DNA from: Collimonas sp. OK307
GTDB lineage: Bacteria; Pseudomonadota; Gammaproteobacteria; Burkholderiales; Burkholderiaceae_D
Assembly: GCF_900113705.1 (NCBI RefSeq)
Contig: NZ_FOQI01000018.1
Location: 36,213 to 100,212 of the forward strand
Reading direction: 5' to 3'
DNA length: 64,000 bases
The stretch's first letter is position 1. Each line of letters opens with the position of its first letter. The position numbers were made by a program, and so were the translations under genes. The notes under the pieces are model-generated. The model had not been told where the DNA came from and did no database searches. It saw only the letters and a list, made by a program, of their open reading frames with translations. This document shows, piece after piece, positions 29,003-36,550 of this stretch.

Positions 29003-29959
29003 TCAACCCTTCTGGCACTTCGCCAGGAACCACTTCAGGATCACATCTGCCACTCCGTTTGGGCTGAGCAAGACGTCGCCAGCCTTGTGCGTTTGTTTCC
29101 ATGCTGGCCGTCCGTCTTCGGTGAGGTCTGGCGCAAATGTGATGCTCGCGCCCTCCACCGGCTTTTCCCAGTGCGTGACCCCTGGATACGGTGGGTGACC
29201 CTTCCAAAACGTGGCCTTCAACTTCGAGTCACGCATGACGTTTGCATACTCAGGGCGCCAGTTCACGGACATGCCAGTTGGGTCCGACAGGAAAATGATC
29301 GCACCACCGGACTCGCCAATGTGCTTCTCATGAAGGTTGATCGCTGGCAACGTTTTCTGAATGGTCGCCACACCCTCAATCAACTTCTCGCGGACTTCAT
29401 CGAACGACAGGCGTTGCGCTTGCACGCCCTCGTGACTGTTCAAGTGCTTCTGTCGGCGCTCTTCATACCCAATCGCCTCAGCAACCTTCACTGCCATCTC
29501 CGCAACGGACTCTTCGTGAATCTCACCGCCCAGTTCGCTGAACCGAGCCTCGATCACGGCACAAGCAGCCTCGATGCCCCATCGCTCAAGCCCGATGTAC
29601 AGCCGATTCTTCGGCACCCACGCAGGGACCTTTTGCTTCTCGCTGTCATCCATCGGGATGAACACAGCAAAGTCGTAGCCCTCGCTGTACGCACGGTTCC
29701 GAATGGCTGTTTCCTCAAACCGTGTGAATGGGGTGTGGCCCCATGCTTCGCGATACAGGATCACTACCAACTTGGCCGTCTTGCCGAACACCTCGTTGAA
29801 CTTTGCCTCGCCGTCCGTGCCGGCAAGCTTCTCCTGCTCCTTCGAGTACAGGAACAACTTCAGACGCCCTTCGAGCAGCGAGTGAAGCTTGTTCGCGAAC
29901 GGTTCGTCCTTGTAGCCGAACGAGATGGCTACGTCGTAGTCGTACTTTGGTATTGTCAT
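29003..29959 (-). CDS. TIR-domain protein, candidate NADase immune effector
   Basis: A 318-residue soluble protein. The N-terminal half (residues about 5-170) is a TIR-like domain: it opens YDVAISFGYKDEPFANKL, and the FTRFEETAIRNRAYSEG stretch near residue 84 holds the Glu expected for catalysis. The C-terminal half (about 195-318), with GAIIFLSDPTGMSVNW, is not recognised. The ATG at 29959 has a strong GGAGGT site. Bacterial TIR proteins cleave NAD+ in anti-phage defence. It stands alone with no partner gene, inside a zone bounded by transposon ends. Function in defence is inferred from family and location. Confidence 0.8.
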   Translation of the reverse strand: MTIPKYDYDVAISFGYKDEPFANKLHSLLEGRLKLFLYSKEQEKLAGTDGEAKFNEVFGKTAKLVVILYREAWGHTPFTRFEETAIRNRAYSEGYDFAVFIPMDDSEKQKVPAWVPKNRLYIGLERWGIEAACAVIEARFSELGGEIHEESVAEMAVKVAEAIGYEERRQKHLNSHEGVQAQRLSFDEVREKLIEGVATIQKTLPAINLHEKHIGESGGAIIFLSDPTGMSVNWRPEYANVMRDSKLKATFWKGHPPYPGVTHWEKPVEGASITFAPDLTEDGRPAWKQTHKAGDVLLSPNGVADVILKWFLAKCQKG

Positions 29960-30192
29960 CGCGACCTCCTGCCGCCATTGTTGGTCCATAAGTTTCGCAC
30001 GCCGCGCGGTCATCGTCCGAGAGGGCAAGGAAGCCAAGGACCGATCGGCGATGTTCAGTCGGGCTACGACATCAGCCCCGCGGCCTCGCTCCGCGACTGT
30101 CGTGCCGCCGCATAGCGGACTGTGGTGGCCGGCCGGTTGTGGCCGATTGCACGCGTTCAACATTATGTCAGAAAGCGGCTATCAGCCTTTCA

Positions 30193-30660
30193 CGCGGACA
30201 CTCAGGTGTTCGAATCGAACTAGTGGAGGCTCTCCTAGCTCTGTTCAATAATAATCTGCTGCCGCGCATTCCTTCGAAGGGTTCAGTGGGCGCATCAGGC
30301 GATCTTGCGCCACTTGCACATCTTGCATGCGTGTTAATTGGTGAAGGTAGCGTTACTGCCAGGAAAAATATCGAAGAAATTTCCGGTGCTGATGCAATGC
30401 ACATGATCGGACTGGAACCATTTATTTTAGGTCCGAAGGAAGGTCTGGCCTTGCTAAACGGAACTCAAGTTTCGACGTCGCTTGCACTTGCGGGATTGTT
30501 TGGTGCTGAGAGTGTCTTTGCGGCAGGCATAGTAGCTGGAGCCCTGTCCCTTGAGGCAATAAAAGGTTCGATCACTCCCTTTGACGCCAGAATTCACGCC
30601 GCTCGCGGACAAACTGGACAGATTGGTGTCGCTACGGCGATATTGCGTCATATTTTTCGC
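30193..30660 (+). pseudogene. hutH: Histidine ammonia-lyase fragment
   Basis: About 155 residues of the aromatic amino-acid lyase family. It includes RGHSGVRIELVEALL, the MIO-forming Ala-Ser-Gly in KGSVGASGDLAPLAHLA (residues about 50-66 of the fragment) and GLALLNGTQVSTSLALAG. The N-terminal ~100 residues and the C-terminal half are missing, so it is an internal slice of a gene of about 510 residues. No complete copy is present in this window. Flanking transposon ends suggest that deletion trimmed it. Confidence 0.75.
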
Positions 30661-30903
30661 TTCAAGCCGCTCGCCAAGCTAATCAAACTGGCAAAGAGTC
30701 ACTTCAGATTTCCGAAACCTCGCAGCGCCTGGCGCAGGCTGCTGATGCGCGTCAACAGTTAGAAAATCGTGCCGAGATATTTGCTAAGTTAGACAAAGAA
30801 ACCTGCTGGCAGGAATCCAGAAGTGGCGGAGGGTGTGTTTTCGACTTTGGACAATATGTGACCGGATTTGCACGGTCTGGAACCCGCATGGATGCTATCG
30901 CCA

Positions 30904-30983
30904 TGTTTTCGACTTTAATTGCAAGGAATAAAAGTCGAAAACAGGTCATTAAAGTCAAAAACAAAACATTAAAGTCGAAAACA
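30904..30983. repeat. Transposon end repeats, right cluster
   Basis: One end in inverted orientation, TGTTTTCGACTTTAATT at 30904-30920, is followed after GCAAGG by three 20-bp units at 30928-30943, 30948-30963 and 30968-30983 in the opposite orientation. It looks like an element whose middle has been deleted so that its two ends abut. A further half-end, TGTTTTCGACTTTGG, lies at 30836-30850. Confidence 0.6.
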
Positions 30984-31053
30984 CAGGGTCGGCATCGCTC
31001 ACCGATAATCGCAGGCCCCTAATTCGAACCCAAGTCGGGAAGCACAAATATAT

Positions 31054-31083
31054 AAGGGGTTGCATGCAAATGCAGCCCCTTTT
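31054..31083 (+). terminator. Rho-independent terminator-like hairpin
   Basis: GGGGTTGCAT pairs with ATGCAGCCCC (one G-T pair) around loop GCAA, followed by TTTT. It is a textbook terminator on the plus strand, but no intact gene precedes it. Its original gene was probably lost in the rearrangement. Confidence 0.6.
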
Positions 31084-31331
31084 CTATTGCTGATCGTGAC
31101 GCAAACGTGACAGAGGGTCCTTCAGAACAAAGATGCTACCGCACGAAACGCCACCCCATACAGGTTGGCGCTTTTTTCCCGGAACAAATGAAGTTATGGC
31201 TGGACTATTTCGGACGCAAGGTTGCTGCAAAGCGATTTACCATCCGGACCGTCGTCTATTCGGACAACGCGATTAAAAAAACCTGTAGCCTTCTCGTTAG
31301 GTGAATATGAGGTAAAACTCGCGCGACAAAA

Positions 31332-32669
31332 TTATCTCGTGGCCCCGTTGGATGATTTGTTTGCCGGAATTGCGATCAACAAAATAAGAGCGCCAAACAA
31401 AGTGATTCCACCCATTAAAGTTAGTCCGAGATAAATGCTTCCCGTGCTGGCTTTCATCCAGCCAACCAAAGTTGGACTTACAAATGCCGCTAATCCTCCC
31501 ACACTGGTAATCAGGGCAATCCCGCTAGCTTTAGAGTTTCCAGGAAGGAATGTTGCCGGGATTGTCCAAAACACCGTATAGGTACCGTAGGATGCAGCCG
31601 CCGCGATTGAAAGCAGCGTAATGGCAATCGGTGTGCTGTGGGATGCTAGTGGCAAAAGTGCAAAGCACAGGGCGGTGACAGCGCAACTCGCGGCGAAGTG
31701 CCAGCGTCGCTCCATTCTGCGATCAGAGCTATAACCGATGAGATAGGTACCGGCCCCTCCAGCCAAAAAAACTACGCTGGACAACAATCCGACATTGAAT
31801 AAATCCTTCACGCCAACCTCGCGGATGATGGTTGGCGCCCAAAGTACTATAGAGTTGAACGAAACAACTATGCAAAAATACACCAGGATTCCGACGTAGA
31901 CTTTGGCGTTCCTTAATGCATCAAGCAGTCCGTGTCCACTGCCGTTGGATGTTCCTTTTTCCTCCGCCGCGAGGTCACCGAGGACAATGGCTTTCTCGCG
32001 CGCAGTTAGCCATGCCGCATCCTTGGGTTGATCGCTGAGGAAAAAGAATGCGACGACGCCCAGGATGACTGCAGGTATCCCTTCAAGCAGGAACAACCAT
32101 TGCCAGCCATGCAAGCCATGCAACCCAGCCAGGTGGACCATGATCCAGGTGGAGACAGGTCCGCCAATGACGCCGGCCGCGGCGGCACCCATCATGAAGA
32201 AACCCGTCGCTCGTCCTCGACGCGCAGCCGGAAACCAATAGGTTAAATAAAACATAACGCCCGGGAAAAATCCAGCCTCTGCGCAGCCGAGGAAAAAGCG
32301 CAATACGTAGAATTGAAGCGGCGAGCTCACGAACATCATGGCGCTTGAGACCAATCCCCAGAGAACCATGATGCGCAGCAGCGTGCGGCGTGCGCCGACA
32401 CGCTGCATCATGATATTGCTTGGAACTTCAAACAGCGAATAGCCGATGAAGAAAAGCCCCGCTCCAAATCCGTAGGCGGCCTCGGAAAAACCCAGGTCGT
32501 TCATGAACTGGAGCTTGGCGAAACTGATATTCGCGCGGTCGATGTAGGAGACGAAATAGCAGAGCACGAGAAACGGCATGAGCCGTATGGCCACCTTGCG
32601 GTAAGTCCGATCGATTTCGTCAGGCAGATGGCCGGCCGCGACTGAAGCGTATGCTTGAGAAGTGTGCAT
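31332..32669 (-). CDS. MFS transporter, anion:cation symporter type
   Basis: A 445-residue inner-membrane permease with about 12 transmembrane helices. The opening helix region is FLVLCYFVSYIDRANISFAK near residue 35, the usual signature of the phthalate/tartrate/glucarate-type ACS branch. A conserved YWFPAARRGRATGFFM lies near residue 148. It likely imports an aromatic or organic acid used by the oxidation genes upstream. It is downstream of a decayed minus-strand gene and the palindrome at 33081-33103. The substrate cannot be read from sequence. Confidence 0.9.
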   Translation of the reverse strand: MHTSQAYASVAAGHLPDEIDRTYRKVAIRLMPFLVLCYFVSYIDRANISFAKLQFMNDLGFSEAAYGFGAGLFFIGYSLFEVPSNIMMQRVGARRTLLRIMVLWGLVSSAMMFVSSPLQFYVLRFFLGCAEAGFFPGVMFYLTYWFPAARRGRATGFFMMGAAAAGVIGGPVSTWIMVHLAGLHGLHGWQWLFLLEGIPAVILGVVAFFFLSDQPKDAAWLTAREKAIVLGDLAAEEKGTSNGSGHGLLDALRNAKVYVGILVYFCIVVSFNSIVLWAPTIIREVGVKDLFNVGLLSSVVFLAGGAGTYLIGYSSDRRMERRWHFAASCAVTALCFALLPLASHSTPIAITLLSIAAAASYGTYTVFWTIPATFLPGNSKASGIALITSVGGLAAFVSPTLVGWMKASTGSIYLGLTLMGGITLFGALILLIAIPANKSSNGATR

Positions 32670-32829
32670 ATGATCCTTATTGACTGTTAAGTAAAGATTC
32701 GATTCAAAGGAGCGATGGCCGATACAGACGACTTCCGATGTTTACGGAAAGCGTGGCGTTTCCAGGATGGCAAACGAGCGCAATTCACGTACCACGGACG
32801 TCGCTTGGGTTCTGTCATGCTCCAACGCT

Positions 32830-33015
32830 TTAAGCGGCGAGCACTGCACTCCGGATGACAAACGTGGATTGGCCTTGAATACGCCAACACGCGCGTGCTT
32901 GTCTATTCGTACGTTGTCCGGTATCAGGATATTGCTCAGCCTGCGCGAGTACATGCCACTTGGCGCAGGCGGTCAGCAGACCGGCCCAACTCACCTTGAA
33001 AAGTTCTTTTTGCAT
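32830..33015 (-). pseudogene. Truncated exported-protein gene behind an intact promoter region
   Basis: A 61-residue frame beginning MQKELFKVSWAGLLTACAKW, which resembles the start of a signal peptide. GGAG lies upstream at spacing about 10. The residues after position 25 are charged and unlike a mature domain, and another frame stays open over the adjoining region, so I read it as a frameshifted remnant of a larger gene. Its upstream region matches that of the porin at 43164-44219, so the lost gene may have been a transport protein. This is tentative. Confidence 0.35.
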
Positions 33016-33034
33016 TAACGTCTATCTCCGTATC

Positions 33035-33064
33035 TTATAGTTTTTTATAGTTTCTTATAGTTTG
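33035..33064. repeat. Three 10-bp phased repeats TTATAGTTTN
   Basis: TTATAG occurs at 33035, 33045 and 33055, each followed by TTT, giving an exact 10-bp period. T-tracts repeating once per helical turn bend DNA and commonly mark promoters. It lies just upstream of the decayed minus-strand gene start. Confidence 0.6.
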
Positions 33065-33080
33065 AATCACGACCAACTGT

Positions 33081-33103
33081 GACACTATGGTGTCCATAGT
33101 GTC
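33081..33103. promoter_or_regulatory. Perfect 23-bp palindromic operator
   Basis: GACACTATGG, spacer TGT, then CCATAGTGTC: ten of ten arm positions match. A repeat this perfect in a promoter region is almost certainly a dimeric regulator site. The regulator is not identifiable in the window; the Crp/Fnr protein at 42213 prefers a different consensus. Confidence 0.65.
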
Positions 33104-33148
33104 GATGAGAACATCTCAATCAGTGCGGCTCGTTTACGAGCGTTTTTT

Positions 33149-33297
33149 GCAACCGAATTATCTTGCAAAGACTTATGGCGTCAAGGTTACTTCGGCTGTC
33201 AATTTGATGATATCCGCCGCAAGAACCGTGGTTATGAGAAATCGGCGGGGCACTGTCTCTTTTGTTGCACTTCGAGTCGCCGTCAATACCGTGCCCC
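33149..33297. repeat. ~148-bp intergenic repeat, copy 1
   Basis: This block aligns with 44280-44426 in the same orientation with few indels. Shared segments include CCGAATTATCT, GCAAGAA, CGTGGTTA, AATCGGCGG and the 19-bp identical TCTTTTGTTGCACTTCGAG. Both copies lie upstream of minus-strand genes, pointing to a shared upstream regulatory region. Confidence 0.7.
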
Positions 33298-33341
33298 GCT
33301 AAGAGGCGCTAACACAATGCCTTTTCTGGAACTGATCGAAG

Positions 33342-34565
33342 TTATGCCAAGGACTTGATAGCCGCCTTCAAGCCCATTTCAGCGATCGGCCGCAGTACCG
33401 GCAGCGTTGGGGCCGTATTCTCAGCCAGGAGTTTCCGGATGGCTACGTGATCGCTTGGACTGTTGATAGATTCGCCATACACCAGCCTTCTGTTGCGCCA
33501 ACCAAGCACACTGAACGAGTTCGACTCAACAGCACCCGTAAGCAACCATTCCTCCACACGGTCGATGCGGCCGGCCATCTGAAGCCGAACGCCGGCTTGC
33601 TGAGTCCAGAACCATGGAACATCCGGTAAGGACACAGGCGTGCCCGCAATTGTTGCTGCGGCGCGCCGCGCGTGGTCGGCGGCATTGCCGATGGATTCCA
33701 GCCGCGTGGCGCCCCCTTCATCATCCAGGAAGCGCGCGCAGTCGCCGATCGCGAAGATGTCCGGATCCTTGGTGCGCAGGGTACTGTCTACGATGATTCC
33801 GTTATCAAAATCGAGGCCGAAATCTGTCACCCATCCGCCATTTGCGATGGCGCCAACACCCTGCACCACAAGGTCTGCCTCCACGTGTGACCCATCCGAC
33901 AGGTTGACCCGCCCAACACGATCTGAATGGCCGATTATTTCCTGAACCGTGGCGTTGAAGCGGAAAACCGTACCACTCTCTTCGTGCCGGGCGCGCATGT
34001 AACCTGACGTGAACTCGCTCGCGGTTCTGGGCATCGCGCGTCCCGCAGTCTCCATGACCGTCACGGGCAACCCACGTTTTGCGGCCGATGACGCGAATTC
34101 CAGCCCGATGAAACCGGCACCGATGACGCCCACGCTGGTGGCGCATGCAAGGTCGTCTCTGAGCGCGACGGCCTGCTCGAGGGTGTGCAGGTGATGCATG
34201 CCAGCCAGTGCAGCGCCCGAAAGCCGGAGTTGTCGCGGACTGGATCCAAGAGCCAGCACGAGCGTCGAGTATTCGAGGCTCCCATTGCTGGTCTCCACGA
34301 CCTTTCGATCCCTGTTGATGCTCAGCACCTCGCAGTTAAGCATCAGGTCGATATTGGCGCCTGAGAAAGCGTCGTGGCCACGCAACGTAAGCTCCTCCGG
34401 ACCGCCGGTCCCGTTGATCCACGATTTGGACATGGGGGGGCGCTCGTATGGGACAAAGCCGCTTTTATCCAGCACAGTGATGCGCCCTGTGTAACCACGC
34501 TCGCGCAGGCCGAATGCAACATCGACGCCCCCATGCCCACCCCCGACGACAATGACGCTGCTCAT
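33342..34565 (-). CDS. FAD-dependent ferredoxin reductase
   Basis: A 407-residue flavoprotein of the putidaredoxin/rhodocoxin reductase type. The FAD motif is VVGGGHGGVDVAFGL at the N-terminus, the NAD-binding motif is GVIGAGFIGLEFASS near residue 147, and DIFAIGDCARF near residue 271 is the second FAD contact. It passes electrons from NADH to the neighbouring ferredoxins and so to the P450. Its start overlaps the stop of the [2Fe-2S] ferredoxin gene by 4 bp. It is last in the P450 operon. Confidence 0.92.
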   Translation of the reverse strand: MSSVIVVGGGHGGVDVAFGLRERGYTGRITVLDKSGFVPYERPPMSKSWINGTGGPEELTLRGHDAFSGANIDLMLNCEVLSINRDRKVVETSNGSLEYSTLVLALGSSPRQLRLSGAALAGMHHLHTLEQAVALRDDLACATSVGVIGAGFIGLEFASSAAKRGLPVTVMETAGRAMPRTASEFTSGYMRARHEESGTVFRFNATVQEIIGHSDRVGRVNLSDGSHVEADLVVQGVGAIANGGWVTDFGLDFDNGIIVDSTLRTKDPDIFAIGDCARFLDDEGGATRLESIGNAADHARRAAATIAGTPVSLPDVPWFWTQQAGVRLQMAGRIDRVEEWLLTGAVESNSFSVLGWRNRRLVYGESINSPSDHVAIRKLLAENTAPTLPVLRPIAEMGLKAAIKSLA

Positions 34566-34885
34566 CGCTGCAACCTGGGAAGATGAACGACCAGGTTCTC
34601 ATGCTCCGGCCTGACGATGATCGCGCACGACAACCGGCTGTTGGGCAAACGGTCGGATGCCGTCGCTTCAAGCATTTCGTCTTCATCGACGGAGATTTCC
34701 GGCAGTGTATCGAGAAACTCTTCGGCAACGTAGACATGGCATGTCGCGCACATCTTCTGGCCACCACACTCGGCGTAGATACCCGAGATCCCGTGGAGCT
34801 GCGCGGACTTCATCAGGCTGGTCCCAACCGTGCAATCGATGGTTTTCGACTTGCCGTTGGCATCTATAAAAATCACGTTAGGCAT
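34562..34885 (-). CDS. [2Fe-2S] ferredoxin, putidaredoxin type
   Basis: A 107-residue ferredoxin. The cluster ligands are in CGGQKMCATC (residues about 40-49, C-x5-C-x2-C) and a distal LSC near residue 86, as in adrenodoxin- and putidaredoxin-type proteins serving P450s. It lies between the reductase and the second ferredoxin in the same operon. It is probably the main redox partner of the P450, but the adjacent [3Fe-4S]-type ferredoxin could compete. Confidence 0.92.
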   Translation of the reverse strand: MPNVIFIDANGKSKTIDCTVGTSLMKSAQLHGISGIYAECGGQKMCATCHVYVAEEFLDTLPEISVDEDEMLEATASDRLPNSRLSCAIIVRPEHENLVVHLPRLQR

Positions 34886-34909
34886 AATATTCCTCTTCCA
34901 TGAAGGTAA

Positions 34910-35134
34910 TTACTCCGCGCCATCGCGCGGCAGTAGTTTCAGCGCTTGCTTTGGGCATCGGCGAACGGCCAGCTTTACACGCTCGAGCATTTCCGGCGTT
35001 TCAGGCTGAGAGATAATGCGCACGACGTCATCGTCCTCAGCGAACTGAAAGATCGATTTTTCGATACGCTGACACACTGCATACCCCTCGCAAATCTCGG
35101 GTTCGACGGCAACTGTCCATTTTTGATCGGTCAT
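34910..35134 (-). CDS. [3Fe-4S]-type ferredoxin
   Basis: A 74-residue small ferredoxin. Cys positions are in CEGYAVC (C-x5-C, residues about 15-21) and RCPKQAL near residue 60. The position usually holding the fourth Cys of a [4Fe-4S] cluster is replaced, which points to a [3Fe-4S] centre, the type seen in many bacterial P450 operons. The ATG at 35134 has GGAGG upstream. It lies 24 bp downstream of the P450 stop and is presumably co-transcribed. Confidence 0.88.
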   Translation of the reverse strand: MTDQKWTVAVEPEICEGYAVCQRIEKSIFQFAEDDDVVRIISQPETPEMLERVKLAVRRCPKQALKLLPRDGAE

Positions 35135-35158
35135 TGCAGATATTCCTCCCAACCTGAT

Positions 35159-36400
35159 TCAACGCGACAGACGCACTTGCAAGTGCTTGAAGCCATTCGA
35201 TTGCAGGGACCGTTCGCGAACAGGGTCTGCAATGGCCTGCGCGTTGGGAAAGCGAGCAAACAACTCTTGGAACAGCATCCAGATTTCACGGCGTGCAACG
35301 TTCGCACCCATGCAAAAATGTGGCCCACCTGCACCGAAGCTCTGGTGCAGATTGGGATCTCGTGTGATGTCGAAATTGAACGGATCCGAGAACAGGCGTG
35401 GATCACGGTTCGCCGAGATAAACCACATGCCGATCTTCTGCCCCTTCTTCATCTGGACGCCCTTGAATTCGATGTCTCGGGTCAGAACGCGCCCCTGATG
35501 CTTGATCGGCGTCGCCCAGCGAATGACCTCATCTGCCATCGTCCTCTCGTGCAGCACAGGGTCGCTGATGAACAGGCGGCGCTGCTCCGGGAACTGCGTG
35601 AACGCCAGCATCCCGTGCGACAGCGCTGCCCGCGTCGTGCCACTGCCGGCAGCGATCATCAGACCAAAATATCCGCCCAACTCTTCCTTGTCGAGCAGCT
35701 GACCGTCGACCCGAACCTGCGCCAGTTCTGAAATCAGATCTTCCTTAGGGTCGAGCAAACGCTTTGCGGCGAGGTTGATGCCGTATTCGCGCAGTTCCAT
35801 GACCGCTTGCTGCGGGATCTCAGGTTTTCCGGCATATTCAGGTTCCTGCTCGGAGCGGCCGATCTTCGACAACTCCAGCAGACGCGGCCGGTCTGCGGGG
35901 TCGATGCCAACCAGGTCACTGATGATCTCGAAAGGAAGAATGGCCGCCAGATCGTCTACAAAATCGATCTCCTGGCCATCGGAGAATTGAGATACCAACC
36001 GGCGCGCCTGCTCCCGCACGTAATCCTCTAGCCGGCCCACCTGGCGCGGCATGAACGCCTTGCTCACGCGTTTCCGGTTGACGGTATGGTTTGGCGGATC
36101 GAGTTCGATCAACGCGCCCGTGCCGGGCCGGATCTTGGTGCCGGCATCATGATAGACACGCACACCATATTTGCTACAAAATGTTTCCCAGTCCTTGTCG
36201 ACTTCGGCGATGTCTTCGTAGTCAAGGAGTGCCCAAAAGCCCTTGCCGCACTCGGGATGCTCGTGCCACGAAATCGGCTGTTCCTGACGTAAAACCGCCA
36301 GCGCACCATGGAAGTCATCTCTCATCCAGAAATCTGGATCCGCGAGATTGATCTCGGGGAGGCTTAAAGTCGTTTGAAGTGCGGTCTCTTGTAATAGCAT
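35159..36400 (-). CDS. Cytochrome P450
   Basis: A 413-residue soluble bacterial P450. The I-helix oxygen-activation motif is AAGSGTTRAAL near residue 254, the ExxR motif is EVIRW near residue 295, and the haem-ligand region FGAGGPHFCMG near residue 352 supplies the Cys. The general pattern resembles CYP125/CYP124/CYP142-type enzymes that oxidise steroid or terpenoid side chains, but aromatic substrates are also possible. It heads the operon P450, [3Fe-4S] ferredoxin, [2Fe-2S] ferredoxin, reductase: a complete class I electron chain. Confidence 0.93.
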   Translation of the reverse strand: MLLQETALQTTLSLPEINLADPDFWMRDDFHGALAVLRQEQPISWHEHPECGKGFWALLDYEDIAEVDKDWETFCSKYGVRVYHDAGTKIRPGTGALIELDPPNHTVNRKRVSKAFMPRQVGRLEDYVREQARRLVSQFSDGQEIDFVDDLAAILPFEIISDLVGIDPADRPRLLELSKIGRSEQEPEYAGKPEIPQQAVMELREYGINLAAKRLLDPKEDLISELAQVRVDGQLLDKEELGGYFGLMIAAGSGTTRAALSHGMLAFTQFPEQRRLFISDPVLHERTMADEVIRWATPIKHQGRVLTRDIEFKGVQMKKGQKIGMWFISANRDPRLFSDPFNFDITRDPNLHQSFGAGGPHFCMGANVARREIWMLFQELFARFPNAQAIADPVRERSLQSNGFKHLQVRLSR

Positions 36401-36550
36401 TTTTATCTCCTTTTAACGCCTTCGATGCTGCTTTCTTCTTCAGTGGCAGACATGTTTTCTCTAAGCGTCGTGTTATTCATCACACACAAAATTGCTTACC
36501 GGATCAGCATGGGCGGCGCAAGCTTTTTTCCTGCCATCCGCCCCTTGCGG

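Larger units (their letters stand above)
30661..31331. other. Mobile-DNA zone right of the hutH fragment
   Basis: About 670 bp without a supported complete gene. It holds an unidentified in-frame stretch at about 30665-30840, the transposon end repeats (30836-30850 and 30904-30983), a strong hairpin at 31054-31083 and a short chance-like frame around 31107-31304. Confidence 0.45.
32670..33341. other. Regulatory and decayed region upstream of the MFS gene
   Basis: About 670 bp. It contains a short signal-peptide-like frame (32830-33015), phased 10-bp repeats, a perfect 23-bp palindrome and one copy of the ~148-bp intergenic repeat, each listed separately. The segment 32690-32830 seems to be gene debris. 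Confidence 0.5.

Noticed and set aside
29087..30115. Open frame antisense to the TIR gene
   Set aside because: The TIR gene has a strong GGAGGT ribosome site and domain motifs; the antisense frame is Arg/Leu-rich without any recognised domain.
28461..30983. CRISPR array from short repeats near 28.5 and 30.9 kb
   Set aside because: Units are contiguous with 4-bp spacers and a 20-bp period; there are no unique ~30-bp spacers and no cas genes. They are transposon end repeats.
30985..31052. tRNA-like T-arm (TTCGAA) and possible att site before the terminator hairpin
   Set aside because: The flanking bases do not form a T-stem or acceptor stem, and no matching second copy was seen in the window. 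An att-site relic stays possible but is unsupported.
31107..31304. Short plus-strand frame of 65 codons
   Set aside because: No ribosome site, no motif, located in scrambled mobile DNA; probably chance.
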